A DNA stretch of 64,000 bases from Pseudarthrobacter sp. NamE5 (GCF_005796225.1 NZ_VAHO01000001.1:1-64000), one strand, 5' to 3'; positions 43,909 to 52,109 are shown, counted from the first letter of the stretch. Numbers and translations: made by a program. The notes: generated by a model not told the origin, from the letters alone.

Positions 43909-44808
43909 CTACTTGGTGCGCTTGGTGGGGGCGACCACCTTGATGACGGCGGAGTCATCGGCGGCGGCGAGGCCCTGCGCCTGGCCCAGGAGGTAAAGCT
44001 GCTCAGCGGCGGAGGCAACGGGGGCTGCCAGGCCGGCGGCGCGGGTGGCCTTGCCCACGATGCCCATGTCCTTGACGAAGATGTCCAGGCGGGACAGGAC
44101 CTCGGCGCCATCCTCGTTGTAGGCCTCGAGGATGCGGGGCCCGCGGTTTGACAGCATGAAGGAGCCTGCGGCGCCAGCCTCAAGGGCGGCGAGGGTCTTG
44201 GCCTGGTCCAGTCCGAGCGCGTCGGCCAGGGCGAGGGCCTCGGCTGCCGCAGCGATGTGGACGCCGCAGAGGAGCTGGTTCACGGTCTTGAGTGCCTGGC
44301 CGTCGCCGGGCTTGTCGCCCACCACGGTCAGGGTTGAGGCGAGCAGTTCCAGGGCCGGGGCTGCCTTTTCACGGGCTTCCGGGGAAGCGCCGACGACGAT
44401 CAGCAGGTCGCCTTCGCCGGCGCGCTTGGGCCCGCCGGACAGTGGGGCGTCCACGAGGTCCACGCCGTACTTCGCCAGCTTCTCCACGGTGGCGGGGATG
44501 GCTTCAGTGCCCACGGTGCTGCCGAGGATGACGACAGCGCCCGGTTCCAGCACCGGGGCCACGCCGTTTTCGCCGAAGAGAACGTCGTTGAGCTGCTCGC
44601 CATTGCGGACAGCGAGGAGCACTGCGTCCGCACCTTTGGCGGCTTCACGGGCTGAGGCGAAGGTGGCGATACCGGCTTCTTCAGCGAGCTTCAGTCGGGG
44701 TTCGGCGATGTCAAAGCCGTGGACGTTCAGCTGGGAGGCGAGGCGGGTGGCCATGGGCAGGCCCATGGCGCCAAGGCCCAGGACGGTGACGGTGCAGTTG
44801 CTGGTCAT
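43909..44808 (-). CDS. NAD-dependent 3-hydroxyacid dehydrogenase (LtnD-like)
   Basis: A 299-residue beta-hydroxyacid dehydrogenase of the 3-hydroxyisobutyrate dehydrogenase family. The NAD motif is VLGLGAMGLPMATRL, the substrate motif DAPLSGGPKRAGEGDL, and the catalytic Lys lies in GQALKTVNQLLCG. Together with a DUF1537 kinase it resembles LtnD, which oxidises L-threonate or D-erythronate-type acids at C2. ATG 44808 has GGAG six bases upstream; an in-frame ATG at 44820 is less well placed. It lies 29 bases after the kinase. Confidence 0.92.
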   Translation of the reverse strand: MTSNCTVTVLGLGAMGLPMATRLASQLNVHGFDIAEPRLKLAEEAGIATFASAREAAKGADAVLLAVRNGEQLNDVLFGENGVAPVLEPGAVVILGSTVGTEAIPATVEKLAKYGVDLVDAPLSGGPKRAGEGDLLIVVGASPEAREKAAPALELLASTLTVVGDKPGDGQALKTVNQLLCGVHIAAAAEALALADALGLDQAKTLAALEAGAAGSFMLSNRGPRILEAYNEDGAEVLSRLDIFVKDMGIVGKATRAAGLAAPVASAAEQLYLLGQAQGLAAADDSAVIKVVAPTKRTK

Positions 44809-44837
44809 GGTGTTCTCCATTGAATTTCCGGGGGATT

Positions 44838-46334
44838 TCAGAAGGTGTTGCTGAGCTTGCGGGTAACGTCGGCGAGGGACTGGTCATCCCCCACGTTGCC
44901 GGCGAAGACGATGTACGGGATGCCTTTGGCCGGGCCGTCCACCGGTTCCCACAGGCTCACGATGCCGGGGAGCATGGGGCCGCGGACAATGGCGTGGCGG
45001 ATTTCCAAGCCGTGCGCGGCCACGTCGGAGGAGGTGATGCCGCCCTTGGCGATGACGAACCGCGGCGGGAAGGTCTTGAGGGTCCGGTTCACCACGGCGA
45101 CGACGGCGGCGGACACAGTGCGGGCGATCCGCAGGCTTTCGGCGGCGTCGTCCGTCCTGATGAGCAGGCGGCTGGTATGGACGATGACGTCGCCGCCGCG
45201 GAGGGCCTCGACGACGGTGTCCACCGTCTGGTCCAGGTGGGCGTCCGCTTCTTCCCGGGCACCCAGGAGCTTCTCGACGTCGATTTCCACGCTGCGGGCG
45301 GCGCTGTGCTGTTCCGTCAGGGCTTTGAGCTGGCGGGTGGTGACGCCAACATGGGATCCGACCACGATGAGCCCGCCGGCCTCGGACGGGGTGTTCCCGG
45401 CGTAGGCCTCGGCGCCGGTCAGTTCGGTGCGGATTTCCTGGCCGATGCGGGCACGCCCGAAGGGCGGGCCCACCCGGTAGAGGAGTTTCTTGCCGCGGCG
45501 TTCAGCTTCTTCCAGGCCCAGGGACAGGGCACGCAGGTCATTCTCGGTGACAATATCGGCCACGATGGGGGTGGAGTCCGTGGCCTCCCCGATCGCGTCG
45601 GCGATCGCGTCTGCATTGATCTTCGCGCTGTCAGCCGGGTTTTGGGCATCCGCGCCGGCGCGGATGATGTTGAGGTCCAGCACTATGACAGAGTCAGCGG
45701 CGATCCGGCCATGGGACTTTTCGGCAACGTAGTCGGCCATCACCGAAGTAGTGAAGCCGAAGGTGGCATCCTTGGCGAACTCGGTCTCGGAGACGGGGGT
45801 CAGCATGCCGGCAGCTTCGCCCGTGCCGCGCATGTAGTGGACGCCGCCGATGGTGACACGGCCGGCGTCGGGGAAGGCAGGCACCAGGACAACACCGTCG
45901 GTCTTTTCTCCGCTGACCTCAGCCACGGTTGCGGCGATGACGTCCGGTTCCAGGGGGTAGTGGCCGCGGAGGGTGGAATCGCTGCGGCTGACAAAGCCGA
46001 GGCGAAGGTCACTGGCAGCCCCGGCTGCGGCGAGGGCGTTGCGGACCACCTCTTCGTTCCGCGCAGCGGCTTCGGCAGGATCCAGGCTTCGCGTGTTTGT
46101 CAGCACGTAGACAGCGGGCTTGGACTGGCCGAAGGCCCAGATGAAGTCTTCGACATCCCAGCGGGTGAGCACGGGCAGGTCCGCCACGGACTGCGTCCCG
46201 GTGGGGTCGTCGTCGAGCACTACCAGGACACGCGGTAACTCCGCGTTGGAAGCGGCCAAGGTGCTGGCCACCAGTTCGGCGGGAATCCGGACTTCGGCCG
46301 GGTAGGCGGCCAGAACGTCTGCTTCAAGCGTCAC
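44838..46334 (-). CDS. Four-carbon acid sugar kinase (DUF1537, OtnK-like)
   Basis: A 498-residue kinase of the DUF1537 family, shown in published work to phosphorylate four-carbon acid sugars or their keto forms (OtnK, DtnK, LtnK). The N-terminal substrate domain has VLVVLDDDPTGTQSVADLPV and RSDSTLRGHYPLE; the C-terminal ATP domain has VAKGGITSSDVAAHGL-like residues (FVIAKGGITSSDVA) and PMLPGIVSLWE. First gene of the operon. GTG 46334 has GGAG six bases upstream; ATG 46346 is an alternative without a ribosome site. Divergent from the GntR regulator. Confidence 0.93.
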   Translation of the reverse strand: MTLEADVLAAYPAEVRIPAELVASTLAASNAELPRVLVVLDDDPTGTQSVADLPVLTRWDVEDFIWAFGQSKPAVYVLTNTRSLDPAEAAARNEEVVRNALAAAGAASDLRLGFVSRSDSTLRGHYPLEPDVIAATVAEVSGEKTDGVVLVPAFPDAGRVTIGGVHYMRGTGEAAGMLTPVSETEFAKDATFGFTTSVMADYVAEKSHGRIAADSVIVLDLNIIRAGADAQNPADSAKINADAIADAIGEATDSTPIVADIVTENDLRALSLGLEEAERRGKKLLYRVGPPFGRARIGQEIRTELTGAEAYAGNTPSEAGGLIVVGSHVGVTTRQLKALTEQHSAARSVEIDVEKLLGAREEADAHLDQTVDTVVEALRGGDVIVHTSRLLIRTDDAAESLRIARTVSAAVVAVVNRTLKTFPPRFVIAKGGITSSDVAAHGLEIRHAIVRGPMLPGIVSLWEPVDGPAKGIPYIVFAGNVGDDQSLADVTRKLSNTF

Positions 46335-46374
46335 AGTGCACTCCATTGTGAATTGAATCCGAAAGGATCCGGAT

Positions 46375-46380
46375 GTTATA
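46375..46380 (-). promoter_or_regulatory. -10 box of the acid-sugar operon
   Basis: TATAAC on the minus strand, 40 bases before the kinase start. No good -35 was seen; the expected -35 position falls next to the GntR operator at 46389-46405, consistent with repression. Confidence 0.4.
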
Positions 46381-46388
46381 GAAACTGT

Positions 46389-46405
46389 AAGATGTCTGAC
46401 ATCTT
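46389..46405. promoter_or_regulatory. GntR-type operator, copy 1
   Basis: AAGATGTCTGACATCTT is a perfect palindrome about one central base, close in form to FadR-group operators. It lies between the kinase operon and the divergent GntR gene. Confidence 0.7.
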
Positions 46406-46453
46406 GCATTTGGTTGCTAGTGTGGCACAGGACATAAAGACGCGCAAGTAGAC

Positions 46454-46465
46454 TTGTCAGACATA
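46454..46465. promoter_or_regulatory. GntR-type operator, copy 2
   Basis: TTGTCAGACATA repeats the core of copy 1 in inverse form (TGTCAGACA), 50 bases away and 28 bases before the regulator start. Two sites suggest cooperative binding and autoregulation. Confidence 0.55.
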
Positions 46466-46492
46466 TCCAACGACAGCAGTGACGGGGGCAGC

Positions 46493-47197
46493 ATGGCAAG
46501 GCAATCGCTGGTGGGCGAGGTCGCGGATGAACTGCTTGACCGCATCATTTCGGGTGAGTTTCCGCCCGGGGCGACGGTTCCGGGAGAGCATGAGCTGAGC
46601 GCCCGGCACGAGGTTAGCCGGATGACCGTGCGCGAAGCCATGAAGACGCTCCAGGCCCAGCGAATCCTCAGTGTTGAGCGCGGCCGCGGCACCTTCGTCA
46701 ATCCGCTCAGCCGCTGGACGTCGCTGGAAGCGGTACTCAGGGCAGCTTCCGAAGGGCGGAATGAGGCTGAGGCTTCCATTCAGCTCATTGAACTGCGCCG
46801 GATGCTCGAAACCGGGGCGTGCGAACTTGCGGCAACACGTATTTCCGGGCAGGACATCGAGACCCTCTTTGCCCATGTGGCCGCCATGAGCACCGCCCGC
46901 GAGGTCAACGACGTCGCCGCCTTCGTGGAGGCTGACCTCGCCTTCCACGATGTCATCCTCCACGCATCCGGCAACGTGTTTGTGTCCGTGCTGTTCGAGC
47001 CGCTGCACCGGGTCCTGGAGAAGCGGCGCACGGAAACGTCCGCTGTTCCGGCAATCCAGGAACACGCCATCAGGCACCATCGGGCCATCGCGGAGGCACT
47101 GCAGTCGAGGGATTCTTCGAGGGCGCGCGAGGCGATGGACGCACATATGCAGCAGACACTGGACGACCTGAAGAACCTGGTGCTCGAGGGAAAGTAA
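46493..47197 (+). CDS. FadR/FCD-type GntR transcriptional regulator
   Basis: A 234-residue GntR-family regulator. The winged helix is at about 5-75 with VADELLDRIISGEFPPGATV, then HEVSRMTVREAMKTLQAQRI and VERGRGTFVNPL. The FCD ligand domain follows, with the metal/ligand residues in VEADLAFHDVILHASGN and EHAIRHHRAIAEAL. It is divergent from the acid-sugar operon and almost surely controls it through the two palindromes between them; the inducer is likely a pathway intermediate. ATG 46493 was chosen over an upstream TTG because GGGGG lies just before it. Confidence 0.94.
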   Translation: MARQSLVGEVADELLDRIISGEFPPGATVPGEHELSARHEVSRMTVREAMKTLQAQRILSVERGRGTFVNPLSRWTSLEAVLRAASEGRNEAEASIQLIELRRMLETGACELAATRISGQDIETLFAHVAAMSTAREVNDVAAFVEADLAFHDVILHASGNVFVSVLFEPLHRVLEKRRTETSAVPAIQEHAIRHHRAIAEALQSRDSSRAREAMDAHMQQTLDDLKNLVLEGK

Positions 47198-47320
47198 CTT
47201 CTGTTCCGCCCTCACAGGCCCACACAACATCCGTATAAGGGCTGGTCAAGGCTCCGGGGATGCCACTAGTCTTCAAGGACCGCCCGCAACCGGGAGCACT
47301 TTTGATCACGAGGAGCGAAG

Positions 47321-47533
47321 TTGGCCAATCACACGTACAGCATTTCCGAAATCGTCGGCACATCTGACCAGGGCGTGGACGACGCAGTCCGCAACGGAAT
47401 CACCAAAGCGTCCCAGACCCTCCGCAACCTTGACTGGTTTGAAGTCAAGGAGATCCGCGGGCACCTGGAAGAGGGCAAGGTTGCTGACTGGCAGGTCACC
47501 ATGAAAATCGGCTTCCGCCTCGAAGAACAGTGA
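47321..47533 (+). CDS. Dodecin family flavin-binding protein
   Basis: A 70-residue dodecin. Dodecins form hollow 12-subunit spheres that store or buffer flavins (FMN or riboflavin in bacteria). The family pattern is clear: SISEIVGTSDQGVDDAVRNG, then RNLDWFEVKEIRGHLEEGKV and ADWQVTMKIGFRLE, with Trp39 stacking on the flavin and the E-x-R-G motif. Start is TTG 47321 with AGGAG five bases upstream. It is monocistronic, with a terminator directly after it. Confidence 0.95.
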   Translation: MANHTYSISEIVGTSDQGVDDAVRNGITKASQTLRNLDWFEVKEIRGHLEEGKVADWQVTMKIGFRLEEQ

Positions 47534-47543
47534 TCTAAGCCAG

Positions 47544-47615
47544 CCAGACTGGCCCGCAGAAAACGCCGCACCAGACGGGTTGCCGGAACGTTTACTGCGG
47601 GCCAGTTTGGTTTTA
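47544..47615 (+). terminator. Terminator of the dodecin gene
   Basis: A 22-bp stem with two imperfect pairs (47544-47565 with 47589-47610) and a 23-nt loop, followed by TTTTAA. It may also end the convergent small gene at 47617. Confidence 0.75.
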
Positions 47616-47616
47616 A

Positions 47617-47832
47617 CTAGTTCGCGGACACCGCACCTGCCGGGCGTCGGCGCCAGACGGTGGGAGCGCCGTCGAACGCGGGAAATACGTTGCCTTCAAA
47701 GAAGGACAAAACGGTATGCGGATCATGGTCCGGGCTCCAGAGGCCGGACGCCGGGCAGTGTGAGCCGGTAACGGTGGAGGGAGTGCCGGCGGCGGCAGCC
47801 TGGCGTTCCTTCAGCAGGGCGATGCGTTTCAT
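47617..47832 (-). CDS. Small hypothetical protein
   Basis: A 71-residue soluble protein: a basic helix (MKRIALLKERQAAAAG), then CPASGLWSPDHDPHTVLSFF and a Trp-Arg-rich end (APTVWRRRPAG). The SGLW...P..P region recalls small actinobacterial proteins of unknown function that begin with a GxxCPxSGxW motif. The ATG at 47832 was chosen because the residues before it are shadow; the ribosome site AAGG is 12 bases upstream, a little far, and ATG 47844 is an alternative. It is convergent with the dodecin gene. Confidence 0.55.
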   Translation of the reverse strand: MKRIALLKERQAAAAGTPSTVTGSHCPASGLWSPDHDPHTVLSFFEGNVFPAFDGAPTVWRRRPAGAVSAN

Positions 47833-47959
47833 CGTTGAGACCATCCTTGGTGGAGAAAGCGTGTTACTCCAGCCTAGGAACAGCGCGTTTCCGTTCCCAA
47901 TGGGCTCATGGCCAGAAAGCAGTGCCGCGAATAGCCAAAAGTACAATTTCCCGCCCGAG

Positions 47960-48856
47960 CTACTCCACTGCCTCCGCGGTTGCCGCAGCGGCACTCGGCC
48001 GCTTCGATGCAGGCTCGGCCGCCCCAAGGCTCCCCAACAGTGCAAGAGCGTCGGCCGACGGCGACCCTGCCCGCGCGGAATACACCCTGAGCGTCTGGTC
48101 AGGATCATCCGGAAGGGCCAGGTTTTCAAAGTTCAGTTCCAGGTCTCCTACGGCGGGATGATGCAGCCGCACACTGCCCGCCGACCGGGTGGCCACGCGG
48201 TGACCTGCCCACCACTGTCTGAACTGCTCGCTGTGGACCGCGAGCTCGCCCACCAACTGGTTGGCCTGGGCGTCGTTGGGGTGCCGGCCGACGTCGAGCC
48301 GCAGTGCGCCCGCTGCTTCCGCCGCGACACTTTTCCAGTCCCGGAAAAGCTCGCGGGCAGCAGGATCAAGAATGATCCAGCGCGCCAGGTTCCGTTCGCT
48401 TGCCGGCAGGGCAGGGAAATCGGCAAACAGCAGGAAGGCCAACCTGTTTCCCGCCAAAACATCACTTCGCCGTCCCAGCACCAAGGCCGGCACATCGCCC
48501 ATTGCATCAAGGAGTTGCCGGAGCGCAGGGCGCACGCCCTGCGCTCCGGCAGGGACAGTCGAGCGCGCACTGCCGGCACAGTGCTCCAATAGATCCATCA
48601 TGTGCTCATGCTCGCTGCTGCTGAGCCGGAGCGCCCGGGACACCGCTTCCAGCACCGTGCGTGAAGGATGGATGTTCCTTCCCTGCTCCAGGCGGACGTA
48701 GTAGTCGGTGCTGACCCCTGCCAGCCGGGCTACTTCCTCCCGGCGCAGGCCCGGAACCCTGCGGGCACCGGAAGTAGGCCCCGCGCCGGCGTCCTCGGGA
48801 CTCAGCCGGGACCGCATTGCCTTGAGGAATTTTCCGAACTCGGCGCTTTGACCCAT
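47960..48856 (-). CDS. XRE family regulator with MmyB-like ligand domain
   Basis: A 298-residue regulator: an N-terminal Cro/CI helix-turn-helix (about 5-75: VPGLRREEVARLAGVSTDYY, then VRLEQGRNIHPSRTVLEAVS) and a C-terminal MmyB-like PAS-type domain that may bind fatty acids or other ligands. This class typically sits beside oxidoreductase genes and represses them. It is divergent from the aldo/keto reductase at 49049, and a 19-bp palindrome lies between them. ATG 48856 (MGQSAEFGKF) is preferred to the in-frame start at 48877. Confidence 0.93.
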   Translation of the reverse strand: MGQSAEFGKFLKAMRSRLSPEDAGAGPTSGARRVPGLRREEVARLAGVSTDYYVRLEQGRNIHPSRTVLEAVSRALRLSSSEHEHMMDLLEHCAGSARSTVPAGAQGVRPALRQLLDAMGDVPALVLGRRSDVLAGNRLAFLLFADFPALPASERNLARWIILDPAARELFRDWKSVAAEAAGALRLDVGRHPNDAQANQLVGELAVHSEQFRQWWAGHRVATRSAGSVRLHHPAVGDLELNFENLALPDDPDQTLRVYSARAGSPSADALALLGSLGAAEPASKRPSAAAATAEAVE

Positions 48857-48886
48857 GGAGAACATTGTGCCCCGCATCGCGGGTCT

Positions 48887-48919
48887 GTCCTACAACGAAG
48901 GTAGGACTGGCAGTCCTAG
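48887..48919. promoter_or_regulatory. Operator of the XRE regulator
   Basis: GTAGGACTGGCAGTCCTAG (48901-48919) is palindromic except for its end bases, and a further half-site GTCCTAC precedes it (48887-48893), so three GTCCTA half-sites lie in tandem. It starts 31 bases upstream of the regulator gene and faces the divergent aldo/keto reductase. Confidence 0.65.
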
Positions 48920-49048
48920 GAAAAACAGAATCAGGCAGGGTTGCTGACTTGTGGGCCAAATGTGCATAGGCTCGATACCGAGCCAGCGGAAACCGCTTTC
49001 TCACGTCGAGCCACCGGCACCCACCATGCACTTATCGAGGAGCCCCTT

Positions 49049-49870
49049 ATGTCAGAGCTGACACTGAACAACGGCGTCACCATCCCCCAGCTTGGATTCG
49101 GTGTTTTCCAGGTACCGCCGGAGGACACCCAGCGCGCCGTGGAAGACGCCTTCGAAGCGGGATACCGCCACATCGACACAGCAGCGGCGTACCGCAACGA
49201 GGAAGGCGTGGGAGCTGCAATCGCCGCAAGCGGCATTCCCCGCGAGGACATCTTCGTTACCACCAAACTTCGTAACGGCGAACAGGACCGGGCCCAGGAG
49301 GCATTCCAGAACAGCCGTAAAGCGCTACGGCTGGACTACGTGGACCTGTACCTCATCCACTGGCCGGTGCCCTCGCAGGACCTGTATGTGCAGGCTTGGA
49401 AGGAAATGGAGCGGCTGTACGAGAACAACCAGATCCGGGCCATCGGCGTCTCCAACTTCCTGGCCGAGCACCTGGACAACCTGCTGGAGTCAGCGGAAAT
49501 CGTGCCGGCAGTGAACCAGATTGAGCTGCACCCCAGCTACCAGCAGGCAGAGCTGGCGGCAAAGTGCCGGGACCTGGGCATCGAGGTGGAGGCGTACAGC
49601 CCTCTTGGCCGGGGCGCCGACTTGAACGGCAATGCGGTGACTGCAATCGCTGACGCCCACAACGCCAGCACCGCGCAGGTGGTGCTCGCTTGGCACCTGG
49701 CCGCCGGAAACATTGTTATCCCCAAGTCCATCGACGCCGGCCGGATCCGCGAAAACTTCGCAGCCTCATCCCTCACCCTCTCGGACGAGGAGATTGCCGC
49801 CATCACCGCACTTGAGTCAGGGTCCCGCCAAGGGTCCGATCCCGCCGTCGCCGCCTTTACCCAGATGTAA
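49049..49870 (+). CDS. Aldo/keto reductase (2,5-diketo-gluconate reductase-like)
   Basis: A 273-residue NADPH-dependent aldo/keto reductase of the DkgA/AKR5 type. The catalytic tetrad is visible: Asp in YRHIDTAAAY, Tyr in AAYRNEEGVG, Lys in VTTKLRN and His in DLYLIHWPVP. C-terminal NADPH site is NIVIPKSIDAGRIRENF. Substrate likely a small aldehyde or keto-sugar. ATG 49049 has AGGAG six bases upstream. First of a run with a second aldo/keto reductase and an epimerase-like gene; controlled probably by the divergent XRE regulator. Confidence 0.95.
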   Translation: MSELTLNNGVTIPQLGFGVFQVPPEDTQRAVEDAFEAGYRHIDTAAAYRNEEGVGAAIAASGIPREDIFVTTKLRNGEQDRAQEAFQNSRKALRLDYVDLYLIHWPVPSQDLYVQAWKEMERLYENNQIRAIGVSNFLAEHLDNLLESAEIVPAVNQIELHPSYQQAELAAKCRDLGIEVEAYSPLGRGADLNGNAVTAIADAHNASTAQVVLAWHLAAGNIVIPKSIDAGRIRENFAASSLTLSDEEIAAITALESGSRQGSDPAVAAFTQM

Positions 49871-49904
49871 GTTCCGGCAGGCCCAACCACGAAAGGATCC
49901 AGCA

Positions 49905-50876
49905 ATGCAGTACACCCACCTGGGCCGGTCTGGCCTGAAGGTTTCCCGCCTCTGCCTGGGGACCATGAACTTTGGCCCCCAGACGGACGAAGCCGACGCC
50001 CACTCCATCATGGACTCGGCGCACGGGCAGGGCATCAACTTCTTCGATACAGCCAACGTTTACGGCGGCGCAGGCCACCGCGGCTGGACCGAGGAGATTA
50101 TCGGCCGCTGGTTCGCCAAGGGCGGCGAGCGCCGTGAGCACACGGTGCTGGCCACCAAGCTCTACGGGACCATGACTGACCGGCCGAACGAATCCAAGCT
50201 GTCAGCATTGAACATCCGCCGCGCGCTGGATGCGAGCCTGAAGCGCCTGCAGACGGACTACATCGACGTCTACCAGTTCCACCACATCGACCGGGACACC
50301 CCCTGGGATGAGATCTGGCAGGCCATTGAGGTGGCCGTGCAGCAGGGCAAGATCCTGTACTCCGGCAGCAGCAACTTCGCCGGCTGGCATATTGCACAGG
50401 CGCAGGAGGCGGCGCGGCGGCGCAACTACACCGGACTGGTCAGCGAGCAGTCCATCTACAACCTGTTCATGCGCCAGGTGGAACTGGAAGTGATTCCGGC
50501 AGCCCAGCAGTACGGGCTGGGGCTTATCCCGTGGTCGCCGCTCCAGGGCGGACTTCTCGGCGGCGTGCTAAAGAAAGAGCGCGACGGCGTCCGGCGCACC
50601 GAGGGCAGGGCGGCGGAGACGCTGAAGAAACACGAAGACCAGATCCGGCAGTACGAGGACTTTGCGGACGAGTTGGGCCACGAGCCCGGCGACGTCGCCC
50701 TGGCCTGGCTGCTGCACCAGCCTGCCGTGACGGCGCCCATCGTGGGGCCGCGCACGCAGGAACAGCTCGACGCCGCGGTGCGGGCCTTGGACGTCGCCCT
50801 CGACGCCGATGCGCTGAAGCGGCTGGACGACATCTTCCCCGGCCACAAGACGGCACCGGAAGACTACGCCTGGTGA
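49905..50876 (+). CDS. Aldo/keto reductase (YghZ/AKR14-like)
   Basis: A 323-residue aldo/keto reductase of the larger potassium-channel-beta-like group. Asp in NFFDTANVYGG, Tyr in the same stretch, Lys in VLATKLYG and His in DVYQFHHIDRD form the tetrad; the NADP region is VTAPIVGPRTQEQL. This group reduces keto-sugars, methylglyoxal and similar compounds. ATG 49905 has AAAGGA upstream, 34 bases after the previous gene. It is coupled to the epimerase-like gene by a GTGA overlap. Confidence 0.95.
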   Translation: MQYTHLGRSGLKVSRLCLGTMNFGPQTDEADAHSIMDSAHGQGINFFDTANVYGGAGHRGWTEEIIGRWFAKGGERREHTVLATKLYGTMTDRPNESKLSALNIRRALDASLKRLQTDYIDVYQFHHIDRDTPWDEIWQAIEVAVQQGKILYSGSSNFAGWHIAQAQEAARRRNYTGLVSEQSIYNLFMRQVELEVIPAAQQYGLGLIPWSPLQGGLLGGVLKKERDGVRRTEGRAAETLKKHEDQIRQYEDFADELGHEPGDVALAWLLHQPAVTAPIVGPRTQEQLDAAVRALDVALDADALKRLDDIFPGHKTAPEDYAW

Positions 50877-51901
50877 ACGCGCTGACCCCCGACGCGGGCA
50901 CGGTTGCCCCAAGGAGCATCCTTTTCATTGGCGGCACCGGGGTCATCAGCGCGGCGGCGGCAGAACGCGCCGTCGCGTTGGGGCACCGGCTGACCATGCT
51001 CAACCGGGGCTGGTCCACAAGGCCGGTCCCGGACGGAGCGGAAGTCCTCACTGCAGACGTGCGGGACCCGTCCGCCGTCCACGCCGCGCTGGCCGGGCGT
51101 GAATTCGACGCCGTCACGGACTTCATCACCTACACCCCGGACCAGGCCAAGGCCAGCCTGGACCTCTTCGCCGGCAGAACGGGCCAGTATGTGTTCATCA
51201 GCTCCGCCTCCGCCTACCAGAAGCCGCCAACGCGGCTGCCGATCAGGGAATCCACTCCGCTGAAGAACCCGTTCTGGCAGTATTCACGGGACAAGATCGC
51301 CTGCGAGGAACTGTTCTATGAGGCATACCGGGAGCAGGACTTCCCCCTCACCGTGGTACGTCCGTCGCACACCTATGACCGCACCAAGATCGCCATGGTG
51401 GGCGGCTGGACGGACATTCACCGCATGCGCGCCGGCCTGCCTGTGCTGGTACACGGAGACGGCACGTCCCTCTGGACACTGACACACAGCAAGGACTTCG
51501 CCAAAGCCTTCGTGGGGCTGCTCGGAAGGCCCCAGGCGGTGGGTGAAAGCTACACCATCACCTCCGACGAGTACCTGCCGTGGAACCAGATTTATCGGCT
51601 GTTTGCGCGGGCAGCCGGTGTCCCCGAACCCGAACTGGTCCACGTGGCATCCGAGACCATAGCAGCCCACAGCGCAGAGCTCGGGGCAAACCTGCTGGGC
51701 GACCGCTCCCACTCAGTGGTCTTCGACAACGCGAAGATCAAGTCGCTGGTGCCGGACTACTGCGCAACCATCCCGTTCGCCGACGGTGCCCGCGAAATTG
51801 TGCAGTGGTACGACGCCAACCCTGGACTTCAGGTGGTGGACCAGCAGTTCATGCAGCTGAGCGACCGTTTGACGGAGTGGGCCCGCCCCAGCGCCTCCTG
51901 A
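50873..51901 (+). CDS. NAD-dependent epimerase/dehydratase family protein
   Basis: A 342-residue extended SDR. The Rossmann start is SILFIGGTGVISAAAAERAV (GGTGxIS, typical of atypical epimerases of the CSP41/NmrA-like branch), then VFISSASAYQKPP and YSRDKIACE (Tyr...Lys), and VVRPSHTYD. Probably acts on a sugar or sugar-nucleotide, but catalytic Ser/Tyr placement is not fully canonical. It begins with GTG inside the GTGA overlap with the preceding reductase, so synthesis is coupled. A long imperfect stem-loop follows its stop. Confidence 0.9.
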   Translation: MNALTPDAGTVAPRSILFIGGTGVISAAAAERAVALGHRLTMLNRGWSTRPVPDGAEVLTADVRDPSAVHAALAGREFDAVTDFITYTPDQAKASLDLFAGRTGQYVFISSASAYQKPPTRLPIRESTPLKNPFWQYSRDKIACEELFYEAYREQDFPLTVVRPSHTYDRTKIAMVGGWTDIHRMRAGLPVLVHGDGTSLWTLTHSKDFAKAFVGLLGRPQAVGESYTITSDEYLPWNQIYRLFARAAGVPEPELVHVASETIAAHSAELGANLLGDRSHSVVFDNAKIKSLVPDYCATIPFADGAREIVQWYDANPGLQVVDQQFMQLSDRLTEWARPSAS

Positions 51902-51926
51902 GATTAGCGCCTTCTAAAGATCCACC

Positions 51927-51973
51927 AGCCCGCCGTGGTGCAGCCGATCAATGGGCTGCCACCGCGGCGGGCT
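51927..51973. terminator. Stem-loop after the epimerase gene
   Basis: AGCCCGCCGTGGTGCAGCC pairs with a matching arm ending at 51973 (about 19 bp with one bulge and one G-T). No T-run follows, so it may be a weak or factor-assisted terminator. Confidence 0.5.
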
Positions 51974-52068
51974 ATCGGTGTTTCCCGCCATCTCTAGAAC
52001 GTTCCAGATACCTTCTTTCCGTCCCGGCCGCAAGGCTTGTCTTCCGCCCCCTCCCCCACTAGGTTGTC

Positions 52069-52085
52069 TGGGAAGCGTTTTCCCA
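52069..52085. promoter_or_regulatory. LacI-family operator upstream of the rhamnogalacturonan lyase
   Basis: TGGGAAGCGTTTTCCCA is a near-perfect palindrome with the GCG/CGT centre typical of LacI-type operators. It ends 24 bases before the PL11 start, where a bound repressor would block the promoter or early transcription. No LacI gene is in the window. Confidence 0.6.
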
Positions 52086-52109
52086 CTTTTGAATTGAAAG
52101 GATTCACTG

